A DNA stretch of 64,000 bases, taken from positions 1-64,000 of the forward strand of contig NZ_JAFW01000001.1 of assembly GCF_000526335.1 (NCBI RefSeq), read 5' to 3'. The translations under genes and the position numbers were made by a program. Origin of the DNA: Arthrobacter sp. 31Y. GTDB lineage: Bacteria > Actinomycetota > Actinomycetes > Actinomycetales > Micrococcaceae. The number at the start of each line of letters is the position of its first letter. The stretch's first letter is position 1. Below are positions 28,538-37,302 of this stretch, one piece after another. The notes under the pieces are model-generated. The model made no database searches. It was not told the origin of the DNA and worked only from the letters and a program-made list of their open reading frames with translations.

Positions 28538-31141
28538 TTAGCCGGCCGCTTGTGCGGTCAACGCCCTCAGCAGGTGGCTCCGTTGCTCGATGACGATCCG
28601 GCGCAGCGCGCGGGGAGCGTCCGGGTGCTCATGAAGCCAGCGGTCCGTCCGCAACAGTACCGGGTGATCGGCGGGCCGCATGCCTTCGCTGAGATTCTGG
28701 GCTCCGGGAAAGAGGCCACGGACAATCCTGCCTGCGATTTCAATGCTGCGTTCGGACCATACCCGTTCAAGGCAATCAAAGTAGGACTCGATATAACGCT
28801 CCAGGAGGTTTCCCGGAGCAGTGACGAACCCCGCGATCGTGGCGCTGAGGATCTCGTTGGAAAGACCGGTGCTGTTGACGATGGAATCCCAGGCGGCTGC
28901 CTTGATTGAGGCCTCCGGACGGGCGGCCGAGGCCAGAGCATGGCCCTCCTTGCCCGATGCCGTGGTATCAGCGTCAAGCTCCCGGTCCAGCTCGGCGAGA
29001 GTCGCCTGCCCATGGGCTGCCAACGCCTGCCACAGGCTCCAGCGCAGTTCAGCGTCCACGGCAAGGCCCTCCACCACGGTGCTCCCATCCAGGATTCCCC
29101 GCACCAGGGGGAGCTGGCTGTCACCATGCCTGGAAACGTCGGCCACGGTTCTGGCCCAGGCAAGTTGCTGGTCTGAGCCTGAAACGGCGGCCATCAACTG
29201 CTCAGCGGCCACGACCAGAAAATCCTTCCGCACACCCTCGCGCGTGGCCGCGGGGACGTAGCGCTCGATAGCGCTGGCAGCGTTGCCCAGTACGTTGAGC
29301 AGGACACCTATGCCCGTTTCCGAAGGCGCAAACTGTTCGACGGCGGTCACGTAGCGGGCCGCTGGCGTGACGCCATCCCTGGCCGAATCCCATAGCGCAG
29401 TCCAGCAGAGAGCACGTGCCATAGGATCCGAAATCCTGTTCAGCGACGTCCTCACCGTGTGTTCAGACCCGCTGTCCAGCCGCACTTTGACGTAACTGAG
29501 GTCATCATCATTGACCAGGAGCAGCGCCGGCCGTCGCTTACCCTGCAATTCGGTCACCAGCGTGCTGGGACCTGAAACGTCCACCTCGGTGCTTTCGGTC
29601 CTCACCAAGGCACCGGTTTCATCGGCGTCATACAGGCCGAGCCGCAGACGATGCGGACGGAGTTCCTGGTGACCCGTGAGGGGATCGATGGCATCCTGCC
29701 GGAGCGTTACCGCACCGAGTGTCCCGTCGTCTTCCACCATCTCGGCCGAAAGAGTGGAGATGCCGGATGTCTGCAGCCATTGCCGCGCCCATCCGGCCAG
29801 ATCCCTTCCCGAGGCGGCGCTGAGCGCAGCGAGAAGATCCTGAAGGGAAGTGTTCCCGAAGGCGTGATCCCGGAAATACTGACGGGACCCCGCGATGAAG
29901 GCATCAAAACCGACATAGGCCACCAGCTGCTTCAAGACCGAAGCGCCCTTGGCGTACGTGATGCCGTCGAAGTTTTGTTTGGCTGCCTCAAGGTCCGGGA
30001 TATCCGCCACGATCGGGTGGGTGGTGGGCAGTTGATCCTGCAGGTAGGCCCAGGCTTTGCGCTTGCTGGCGAAATTTACCCACGCCGTGTCCCAGTCCGT
30101 GGCGCGGTCCACGCCAAGAGTCCCCATGTAATCGGCGAACGACTCTTTAAGCCAGAGGTCATCCCACCAGTTCATGGTCACCAGGTCCCCGAACCACATG
30201 TGGGCCATCTCGTGCATGAGTGTATTGGCACGGGCTTGGTATTGGGCGTCGGTGGCCCGCGAGGCGTAGACGTACTTTTCGGTGAACGTCACCAGGCCGG
30301 GGTTTTCCATGGCACCGAGGTTGTATTCGGGCACAAATGCTTGATCGTACTTACCCCATGGATAGGGGTAGGCGAAGAGATCATTGAAGAACGCCAGCCC
30401 GCTCTTGGTCAACCGGAACAGTTCCTCGGCGTCGAAGGAACCGGCCAAGGAAGCCCGGCAGAAAAGTGCCAGCGGCACGTCCAGCCGGGTGCCGTCGTCG
30501 AGCTTTGCTCCCCAGTGATCGGTGGCCTTGAAGTAGGGGCCGGCCAGCACGGTGGTGATGTAGGTGGACATTCGTTGGGTAACGGCGAAATCCCACTGCG
30601 CGGCGGTGGGATGGCCCGGCACCGGTGTGCGTGCCTCCTCAACTCCGTTGGAGGCGACTTCCCAACCGGCAGGGGCAATCACGTGGAACGTAAATTCGGC
30701 CTTGAGATCCGGCTGTTCGAAATTGGCGAAGACGCGGCGGCTGTCCGCAGGCTCGTACTGCGTGTAGAGGTAGCACTGACCATCCGCGGGGTCCACGAAG
30801 CGATGCATGCCCTCGCCGGAGCGGCTGTACAGCGCCGTCCCGGTCACCGTCACGGTGTTGTCAGCGGCAAGGCCTTCCAGGATGATCCTGTCGCGGTCAA
30901 CCACTGACTCCACATCCAGTCTCCGGCCATTCAGCACCACTGACTCGACGCCGCCGCTGATGAAATCCAGGAAGGTGGCGGAGCCGGGTTCGGCTGAGAA
31001 GGTGACCGTGCTGGTGCTCGGGTATCCGGCGACGGCGGGATCTGCCGCGTCGCGGACATCGAGGGTGACGTCATAGCTGTGGGTGGTGATCAGGGCTGAA
31101 CGGGTTGCGGCGTCATCGCGCGAGAGGTTGTGATTCGACAC
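28538..31141 (-). CDS. pepN: Aminopeptidase N (M1 family)
   Basis: The zinc aminopeptidase has 867 residues. It contains the substrate-anchoring GAMENPG motif and the zinc site HEMAHMWFGDL (His310, Glu311, His314), with the second Glu in WLKESFADYMG and a later Tyr-containing catalytic segment. A long C-terminal helical domain with weaker conservation is normal for the family. There is no signal peptide, so it is cytoplasmic. GTG 31141 is 4 bp downstream of the YeiH-type gene's stop, so the two are co-transcribed. Confidence 0.95.
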   Translation of the reverse strand: MSNHNLSRDDAATRSALITTHSYDVTLDVRDAADPAVAGYPSTSTVTFSAEPGSATFLDFISGGVESVVLNGRRLDVESVVDRDRIILEGLAADNTVTVTGTALYSRSGEGMHRFVDPADGQCYLYTQYEPADSRRVFANFEQPDLKAEFTFHVIAPAGWEVASNGVEEARTPVPGHPTAAQWDFAVTQRMSTYITTVLAGPYFKATDHWGAKLDDGTRLDVPLALFCRASLAGSFDAEELFRLTKSGLAFFNDLFAYPYPWGKYDQAFVPEYNLGAMENPGLVTFTEKYVYASRATDAQYQARANTLMHEMAHMWFGDLVTMNWWDDLWLKESFADYMGTLGVDRATDWDTAWVNFASKRKAWAYLQDQLPTTHPIVADIPDLEAAKQNFDGITYAKGASVLKQLVAYVGFDAFIAGSRQYFRDHAFGNTSLQDLLAALSAASGRDLAGWARQWLQTSGISTLSAEMVEDDGTLGAVTLRQDAIDPLTGHQELRPHRLRLGLYDADETGALVRTESTEVDVSGPSTLVTELQGKRRPALLLVNDDDLSYVKVRLDSGSEHTVRTSLNRISDPMARALCWTALWDSARDGVTPAARYVTAVEQFAPSETGIGVLLNVLGNAASAIERYVPAATREGVRKDFLVVAAEQLMAAVSGSDQQLAWARTVADVSRHGDSQLPLVRGILDGSTVVEGLAVDAELRWSLWQALAAHGQATLAELDRELDADTTASGKEGHALASAARPEASIKAAAWDSIVNSTGLSNEILSATIAGFVTAPGNLLERYIESYFDCLERVWSERSIEIAGRIVRGLFPGAQNLSEGMRPADHPVLLRTDRWLHEHPDAPRALRRIVIEQRSHLLRALTAQAAG

Positions 31142-31145
31142 ACAG

Positions 31146-32195
31146 CTATCTAATCATGATCCACGCGGCCCCCAGGCCCAATGAGGCGATGAGCAGCCAA
31201 GAGCCCAATGCCACCAGGACAGCGCGGCCACCTGTGTGAATCAGGGTGCGTACCCGCACCGCCGAACCGAGCCCGAACAGAGCCGTTGCCAGGAGTATGT
31301 CCTGGACAACAGCCGCAATTTCCAAGCCAGACTGCGGCACCAAACCCAGTGAACGGAGTGCCACCATGGCCAGGAATCCAACGACGAACAGGGGGACAAT
31401 CGGCGGGAACCGACCGTCGACGCCGTCAGCCGGATCGTCCCCACCGTTGGAGCGCTTCCTCATCTGGACGATTCGTTGGTGTACCCCGGCGGCAGCGGCA
31501 ACCGGTGCCAGCAGGACCACGCGCGTCAATTTGACGACGACGGCGACCGCCAGCGCCGATGCACCAGCGGTTTGCGCCGTGGCCACCACCTGGCCGACGT
31601 CATGCACCGAGGCGCCCGTCCAGGCCCCGAATTGCTCGGGGTTGAGGTTCAGGGGGTGCATGAGCAGTGGCAGTACACCGATGGCAAGAGTTCCGCAGAG
31701 CGTTACGAGCGCCACGGGGAGCACTGTGTCTTGATGCTTGATACGGCGCACAGCTGCCATCGCACCTATCGCGGAGGCGCCGCAGATGGAAAAGCCAGTG
31801 GCGATGAGAAGGGGAGCTTCTCCGGGGAGACGAAGCAAACGCGCCAGCCCATAGGTTCCCGCGAAGCTGACCAGGACAACACCGGCGATCAGGAGCAGGG
31901 ACAGCCACCCCAGGCCGAGGACGTCCCCGATGCTGACCTTGAGTCCCAACAGCACGATCCCTGCACGCATGAGGTGCTTTCCGGCGAAGTCCAGGCCCGG
32001 CCGGGCGCGCCCTGCGGTCAAGACAGCCGTGCCCGGTATATTGGCTGAGAGCAAACCCAAGGCCACAGCGAGTGTCAAGGCCGGTACCGCCGGAAAAATG
32101 CCGTGAATGGCGAAGGCAAGACCCGTTGCGGCGATGCTCAGGACCAACCCGGGTCCCAGCCGGGACAGCTGGGGCGCGAAACTCTTGTAGGGCAT
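31146..32195 (-). CDS. YeiH/UPF0324 family membrane protein (putative sulfate exporter)
   Basis: The highly hydrophobic protein has 349 residues and about ten membrane helices. Recognisable family segments are AGIVLLGLKVSIGDVLGLG, GFSICGASAIGAMAAV, the GASVHDVGQVVATA loop and GLVPQSGLEIAAVVQDILL. Members are annotated as possible sulfate exporters, but transport has not been widely proven. ATG 32195 is divergent from the cp-ATP-grasp gene, with about 110 bp of promoter region. Confidence 0.88.
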   Translation of the reverse strand: MPYKSFAPQLSRLGPGLVLSIAATGLAFAIHGIFPAVPALTLAVALGLLSANIPGTAVLTAGRARPGLDFAGKHLMRAGIVLLGLKVSIGDVLGLGWLSLLLIAGVVLVSFAGTYGLARLLRLPGEAPLLIATGFSICGASAIGAMAAVRRIKHQDTVLPVALVTLCGTLAIGVLPLLMHPLNLNPEQFGAWTGASVHDVGQVVATAQTAGASALAVAVVVKLTRVVLLAPVAAAAGVHQRIVQMRKRSNGGDDPADGVDGRFPPIVPLFVVGFLAMVALRSLGLVPQSGLEIAAVVQDILLATALFGLGSAVRVRTLIHTGGRAVLVALGSWLLIASLGLGAAWIMIR

Positions 32196-32305
32196 GCCTC
32201 AACCCTGCCGGATGGGGGCACGGAAGGCGAACCGGGAGGACCCGGAAACGGCGACACAACCAGCGCGTAATGCGCTCGACTCAAAAAGGTGATTACCTGA
32301 ATCCC

Positions 32306-33862
32306 ATGTCTGACCTATTCCAGGATTACTCCGAGGCCGCAGCCCGCAGTGGCGCCTACGACGAGATGTTTACCCAAAGCCACGTCGCCAGAAGATCCTA
32401 CGGTCAGGTTTCCGGGGCTCTCCGCGAGCTTTCCCTGGCGGATGTCACCGCCCGTGCCGACTCCATGGCACGCACCTTCCTGGACCGTGGCGTGACCTTC
32501 GACTACGCGGGGGAGGAGCGGCCATTTCCCCTGGATATTGTCCCGCGCGTCATTCCCGCCGATGAGTGGGATGTACTGGAGCGCGGCGTTGCCCAGCGTG
32601 TCAAAGCTCTGGAAGCTTTCCTCAATGACGTTTACGGACGAATGGCCGTGGTCACCGACGGCGTGATTCCGCGGCAGTTGGTGACCACCAGCGCGCATTT
32701 CCACCGTGCGGTGCATGGCTTTGAGCCCTCGGGCGGCGTTCGGGTCCACGTCTCGGGCATTGACGTTGTTCGGGATGCAGCCGGGACCTTCCGCGTGCTT
32801 GAGGACAACGTCCGCGTTCCCTCGGGCGTCAGTTACGTCCTGGAGAACCGGCGCGCCATGGCCAAGGGCTTGCCGGAAGCTTTCGGCCAACAGCACATCA
32901 GGCCTGTGGAAGAGTACCCGCGGCGTCTCCTTTCCGCACTGCGAAAGACTGCTCCCGCAGGCGTGGACGATCCCACCGTGGTTGTCCTGACACCGGGCGT
33001 CTTCAACAGCGCTTACTTTGAGCACACCCTCCTTGCAGGGCTCATGGGCGTGGAGCTCGTTGAAGGCCGTGACCTCATATGCCGTGGCAACCGTGTTTAC
33101 ATGCGCACCACTGCCGGCGAGCAGCGAGTGGATGTCATCTACAAGCGCATTGATGACGACTTCCTGGACCCGCTGCAGTTCCGCTCGGATTCCATGCTCG
33201 GTTGCCCGGGATTGGTCAACGCCGCCCGTGCCGGGGGAGTGACCATTGCCAACGCTGTGGGCAACGGCGTAGCCGATGACAAGCTCGTGTACAGTTACGT
33301 GCCTGACCTGATCCGGTACTACCTTCACGAAGAGCCGATCATCGCCAACGTTGACACTTTCCGGCTTGAGGAAAAGGAAGCCAGGGAGCATGTTCTGGAC
33401 CGCCTCGACGAACTGGTGGTCAAACCCGTGGACGGTTCCGGCGGTAAGGGATTGGTCATTGGACCGGACGCCACCAAGGACGAACTGGACGCCCTGCGCA
33501 AGCGCGTCATTGCCGATCCCCGGGGCTGGATCGCACAGCCGGTCCTGCAGCTCTCCACAGTGCCCACACTCTCTGGAGACAAATTCGGACCACGCCACGT
33601 GGACCTGCGTCCCTTCGCAGTCAACGACGGCGACGACGTTTGGGTCCTTCCCGGTGGCCTCACCCGGGTGGCGCTCAAGGAAGGTTCCTTGATTGTGAAC
33701 TCCAGCCAGGGCGGCGGCTCCAAGGACACCTGGGTTCTGGCCGACTCACCGCAGCTGCCGGCTGAGATCATTCTCCGCCAGTCCGTCACGGTCCGTGAGC
33801 AAGTATCCGTGTGGCCAGTGGAAAGCAACTGGCGTGACCGCCAAACGGAGCAGCAGCAGTGA
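32306..33862 (+). CDS. Circularly permuted ATP-grasp type 2 protein
   Basis: The protein has 518 residues from ATG 32306. It shows the cp-ATP-grasp layout: an N-terminal RPFPLDIVPRVIPADEWDVL region, VVVLTPGVFNSAYFEHTLLA, VDVIYKRIDDDFLDPL, and the ATP-binding loop KPVDGSGGKG (GSGGKG at about 377-382). HVDLRPFAVNDGDD follows, supplying metal and ATP ligands. Such enzymes are predicted amide or peptide ligases of unknown product. An alpha-E gene and a transglutaminase-like gene follow within the same unit, the classical association of this family. The cell location is cytosolic. Confidence 0.88.
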   Translation: MSDLFQDYSEAAARSGAYDEMFTQSHVARRSYGQVSGALRELSLADVTARADSMARTFLDRGVTFDYAGEERPFPLDIVPRVIPADEWDVLERGVAQRVKALEAFLNDVYGRMAVVTDGVIPRQLVTTSAHFHRAVHGFEPSGGVRVHVSGIDVVRDAAGTFRVLEDNVRVPSGVSYVLENRRAMAKGLPEAFGQQHIRPVEEYPRRLLSALRKTAPAGVDDPTVVVLTPGVFNSAYFEHTLLAGLMGVELVEGRDLICRGNRVYMRTTAGEQRVDVIYKRIDDDFLDPLQFRSDSMLGCPGLVNAARAGGVTIANAVGNGVADDKLVYSYVPDLIRYYLHEEPIIANVDTFRLEEKEAREHVLDRLDELVVKPVDGSGGKGLVIGPDATKDELDALRKRVIADPRGWIAQPVLQLSTVPTLSGDKFGPRHVDLRPFAVNDGDDVWVLPGGLTRVALKEGSLIVNSSQGGGSKDTWVLADSPQLPAEIILRQSVTVREQVSVWPVESNWRDRQTEQQQ

Positions 33863-33917
33863 AAGCACTCCACCAAAACTTGAACTTCGATATGCACCAC
33901 GCGAAGGAGGCAGTTCC

Positions 33918-34844
33918 ATGCTGAGCCGCATTGCTGAGTCACTCTTCTGGATCGGACGCTACGTTGAGCGTGCCGACGGTACCTCCAGGATTTTGGATGT
34001 ACACCTTGAGCGCTTGAACCACCTGCCCCTTGAGGAACAGCGAAGCGTCGCCCGGGACCTCCTTGCCGTGATGGGTGCCAAACCGCAAGGCGAGGAGTTC
34101 GGCCTCCCTGAACTCCTCCATGCGCTTGCCTATGACAAGCACAGCGCGTCTTCCATTGCAGGTTCGCTGGGCGCTGCCCGTGAGAATGCGCGGCGGGCCC
34201 GCGAAACTGTGTCCCAGTCCCTCTGGGAGAGCCTCAACACCACCTATTACGGCCTCAATCAACATCGCAAGGATGTTGTGGGAACCTATCGGTTCTGCAA
34301 TTGGGTTTTGGAACGCACCGCCATGGTGCGTGGGCTCGCGGACACAACGGTCAGCCATGATGAGAGCTGGTTGTTCATGGTGCTCGGCCGCTCCCTGGAA
34401 CGAGCCGACATGACTGCCCGCATGTTGTCCACCCGTGATGTCCAGTCCGCTGGAATGTCGTGGGTCAACATGCTGCGGTGCGCTGGAGCGTATGAGTCGT
34501 TCATCCGGACCCGCAGGGCTGCGTTCGGGGACCAGCACGCAGCGGAGTTCCTGCTCCTGGACCGTTTGTTCCCGCGTTCAATTGTCTATGCTTTGCGTGA
34601 TGCCGATGAATGCCTCGCTAAGTTGGATCCTTCGGCGCAGCGCGTCGGATTCATCAACGATGCCCGGCGGATCGTGGGCCAGGCACGCACGTTCCTTGAG
34701 TTCCACCGCACGGACGATCTCATGTCCGAACTACCCGAGCATATGGAACGTGTGCAGAAGGCAGTAACTCAAGCGTCGGACGCAATTTCCCGTAAGTACT
34801 TCAATCAGGCTGACGAGCACGCCTGGGTGGGAGAAGTTTCATGA
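33918..34844 (+). CDS. Alpha-E domain protein
   Basis: The helical protein has 308 residues. It begins with the family signature MLSRIAESLFWIGRYVERAD. ATG 33918 is fixed by a full-length ribosome site (GAAGGAGG) 7 nt upstream. Repeated Arg/Glu-rich helices (ARENARRARETVS, ALRDADECLAKL) fill the rest. The function is unknown; comparative genomics links it to the cp-ATP-grasp ligase and the transglutaminase-like protein in peptide-modification systems, and this locus shows exactly that set. The start of the next gene overlaps its stop by 4 nt. Confidence 0.88.
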   Translation: MLSRIAESLFWIGRYVERADGTSRILDVHLERLNHLPLEEQRSVARDLLAVMGAKPQGEEFGLPELLHALAYDKHSASSIAGSLGAARENARRARETVSQSLWESLNTTYYGLNQHRKDVVGTYRFCNWVLERTAMVRGLADTTVSHDESWLFMVLGRSLERADMTARMLSTRDVQSAGMSWVNMLRCAGAYESFIRTRRAAFGDQHAAEFLLLDRLFPRSIVYALRDADECLAKLDPSAQRVGFINDARRIVGQARTFLEFHRTDDLMSELPEHMERVQKAVTQASDAISRKYFNQADEHAWVGEVS

Positions 34845-35692
34845 CCCGGCTGAGCATTGTTCACAAGACCGCGTACAAGTACAACCGCCGCGTGACCCTG
34901 TCCTATAACGAAGCCCGGATGACCCCGCTGACCGACGGTCAACAGGTGGTCCTGGAAGCCTCGCTCAAAGTTTCGCCCCATCAGGCCTCTGTCAGTACTT
35001 ACCGTGATTATTGGGGTACTCGGGTCACAGCGTTTGACATGCAAATGCCGCATGAGAGCCTTGAGGTCCTTGCTACAGCCACCGTTGAAGTGCACCGCAC
35101 CGAACGGGTGGCAACTGAGGACGACATTGTGGGATGGGACGTCATCGCCTCTGAGAAGGTCCAGGACGAGTTCAGCGACTGGTTGCCGCAGTCCCGGCTC
35201 AGCGGGCCGGGTGAGGAAGTCCTGGAGATCGTTCCGGGTGTCGTCAAGGGGAAGAACCCTCACGAGGCTGCGCTTGCAGTATTCGCGTGGATGGCCGGTG
35301 AGATGACCTACATGAAGGGCACTACAGGGGTCACCACGAATGCCGAACAAGCATGGTCCCAACGTCAGGGCGTTTGCCAGGATCTGGCGCACCTGGCGAT
35401 CGGCGCCCTGCGGTGCAGTGGCATTCCGGCGCGGTACGTGTCCGGGTATATCCACCCCCGTTCCTCGGCGGATATCGGCGAGACCGTCGCCGGCCAATCA
35501 CACGCCTGGTTGGAATGGTGGGATGGAGAATGGCGCAGCTGGGACCCCACCAACCACAAGCCCGCAGGGGACTACCACGTCACAGTGGCCCGCGGCCGTG
35601 ACTACCGCGATGTTCCCCCGCTGAAGGGCGTCCTGTCCGGCGGAGGCGGTTCGGGGCTTTCGGTTACCGTGGAGATCACGCGCCTCGCGTAG
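34841..35692 (+). CDS. Transglutaminase-like cysteine peptidase family protein
   Basis: The protein has 283 residues. An N-terminal beta-rich domain (about 1-125, with NEARMTPL) precedes the papain/transglutaminase-fold core. The catalytic triad is visible: Cys179 in QGVCQDLAH, His221 in SHAWLEWW and Asp235 in WDPTNH. There is no signal peptide, so the enzyme is probably cytosolic and may act as a peptidase or amidotransferase on the product of the ATP-grasp ligase. ATGA overlap with the alpha-E gene ensures coupled translation. It is the last gene of the unit before a strong hairpin. Confidence 0.9.
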   Translation: MTRLSIVHKTAYKYNRRVTLSYNEARMTPLTDGQQVVLEASLKVSPHQASVSTYRDYWGTRVTAFDMQMPHESLEVLATATVEVHRTERVATEDDIVGWDVIASEKVQDEFSDWLPQSRLSGPGEEVLEIVPGVVKGKNPHEAALAVFAWMAGEMTYMKGTTGVTTNAEQAWSQRQGVCQDLAHLAIGALRCSGIPARYVSGYIHPRSSADIGETVAGQSHAWLEWWDGEWRSWDPTNHKPAGDYHVTVARGRDYRDVPPLKGVLSGGGGSGLSVTVEITRLA

Positions 35693-35713
35693 TAACCGGG
35701 TTCCAGGCGTTTT

Positions 35714-35762
35714 AGTACAGATAAGGCCCTTAAGAGCTGTTCTTAAGGGCCTTATCTGTACT
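35714..35762. terminator. Very long bidirectional hairpin terminator
   Basis: A perfect 22-bp inverted repeat (35714-35735 with 35741-35762) has a 5-nt loop and lies between the convergent transglutaminase-like and zinc-ribbon SDR genes. A TTTT run flanks it at 35710-35713, which serves as the U-tract of minus-strand transcripts. Confidence 0.9.
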
Positions 35763-35777
35763 CAAACGCGAGGCTTT

Positions 35778-37229
35778 CTACCAGGGCGACGGCTTGTAGT
35801 CCTTGAGGAAGACACCGTACTGGTCCTCACCCTTTTCGCCCATCACGATGGGGTCGTAGACACGTGCAGCGCCGTCCACCAGGTCCAAGGGAGCATGGAA
35901 TCCTTCTTCCATGAGCCGGACCTTGGTGTAGTGCGGCCGTTCGTCGGTGATCCATCCCGTATCCACGGCGGTCATGAGGATGCCATCGGAATCCAGCATT
36001 TCCTGGGCGCTGGTGCGCGTCATCATGTTCAGCGCAGCTTTGGCCATGTTGGTGTGGGGATGTCCGGGGCCCTTGTAGGCGCGGGAGAACTGTCCCTCCA
36101 TGGCCGAGACGTTGACGATGTATTTCCTGTTGGCTGTGGACCGCTTCATGGCTTCGCGAAGGCGGCTGACCAGCAGGAAGGGCGCCGTGACGTTGCACAA
36201 CTGCACTTCGAGCATCTCCAGGGGATCCACCTCGTCCACCACCTGGGTCCAGCTGTTGATCGAGGCGAGGTCAGGAACGAGGCCGCCGGCGTCGATCGCA
36301 GTTCCCGACTCAATCCGTTCCAGTGACGCCGATCCCGTGGAGAGGGCCAGGGAGGTGATGGCATCGCCGGCCAGGACGGGGTGTTCGGTGACACTGCTGG
36401 CGAGGGCAAGCGGGTGCTTGTCATGTGCGTGCCCGAAAGTCACCAGCTCGGGTCCGCCGTTGGCAGCTTCGAGGGCCTCGGGCAAGGCCTCATCCTCTGC
36501 GTCGACCAAGGGCTTGTAAGCGTTGCCCGAGCGCCGCACGGTCTGAGCTGCGTTGTTGATGATAATGTCCAGCGGACCGGCCTCGTTGAGTGAGTCCGTC
36601 AAGGCCATCACCTGTGCCGGGTCGCGGAGGTCAATGCCAACGATCCGGAGCCGGTGCAACCACTCACCGCTGTCTTCCATGGCAGCAAAACGACGCGCAG
36701 CGTCTTTGGGGAAGCGGGTGGTGATGGTGGTGTGGGCGCCATCCCTGAGCAGCCGCAAGGCGATGTACATGCCGATCTTGGCACGTCCGCCGGTCAGCAG
36801 TGCCCTGCGACCGGTGAGATCCGTGCGGGCATCGCGCTTGCTGTGGCTGAAGGCCGCGCATTCGGGACAGAGCTGATGGTAGAAAGCGTCAACCTGCGTG
36901 TAGTGCTTTTTGCAGATGTAGCAGGGACGCGAGCGGATGAGGTGGCCTGCTACCTCACCTGTGGCGGAAGGGGCCAGCTTGTTGCCTCGGGTTTCGTCGT
37001 CAATGCGGTCCGGCGCGGCGGTGGCTGTGAGGGCAATGACGGCGCGGTCGGCCTCAGCGATGGAATCGCGTTTGGTGACACGGCGGTGTCGTTTGACGGC
37101 TTTGAACATCTTGCCGGTGGCACGGCGGACAGCAACGTAGTCCGGGTGCTCTTCGTCATAGACGTGGATCGTGGTCAGAACCTTGAGGCAGGCCTGGATC
37201 TCTTCAGGCGTCAGATCGGTAGAGCTCAT
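35778..37229 (-). CDS. SDR oxidoreductase fused to N-terminal zinc ribbon, catalytic Tyr not at canonical place
   Basis: The protein has 483 residues. Residues 1-100 are mostly helical and charged. C103/C106 and C121/C124 (CYIC...CPEC) form a probable zinc ribbon. A Rossmann SDR domain follows with TGGRAKIG (146-153), NNAAQ (225-229) and NVSAMEG (catalytic Ser375). The position of the YxxxK Tyr is Thr393 (PHTNMAKAAL, Lys397), although a Tyr lies nearby at 385. An insert of about 100 residues (240-335) follows NNAAQ. It may therefore be catalytically altered, or act as a binding protein. The substrate is unknown. Divergence from canonical SDRs in three features makes a special role likely. Confidence 0.8.
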   Translation of the reverse strand: MSSTDLTPEEIQACLKVLTTIHVYDEEHPDYVAVRRATGKMFKAVKRHRRVTKRDSIAEADRAVIALTATAAPDRIDDETRGNKLAPSATGEVAGHLIRSRPCYICKKHYTQVDAFYHQLCPECAAFSHSKRDARTDLTGRRALLTGGRAKIGMYIALRLLRDGAHTTITTRFPKDAARRFAAMEDSGEWLHRLRIVGIDLRDPAQVMALTDSLNEAGPLDIIINNAAQTVRRSGNAYKPLVDAEDEALPEALEAANGGPELVTFGHAHDKHPLALASSVTEHPVLAGDAITSLALSTGSASLERIESGTAIDAGGLVPDLASINSWTQVVDEVDPLEMLEVQLCNVTAPFLLVSRLREAMKRSTANRKYIVNVSAMEGQFSRAYKGPGHPHTNMAKAALNMMTRTSAQEMLDSDGILMTAVDTGWITDERPHYTKVRLMEEGFHAPLDLVDGAARVYDPIVMGEKGEDQYGVFLKDYKPSPW

Positions 37230-37302
37230 TGACCTGATTTTACAGCCTTGGGAGCCAGAGGCCTGCCTCGGGTTCTGATGGTGCCGGAGTGCGCGTTACC
37301 GG

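Noticed and set aside
29651..30907. 418-codon open frame on the plus strand
   Set aside because: It is antisense to aminopeptidase N, whose zinc motif and full-length conservation are clear; the plus-strand translation has no recognisable domain and arises from high GC codon bias.
32315..33598. 427-codon open frame opposite the cp-ATP-grasp gene
   Set aside because: The plus strand carries the ATP-grasp motifs; the antisense product has no family features.
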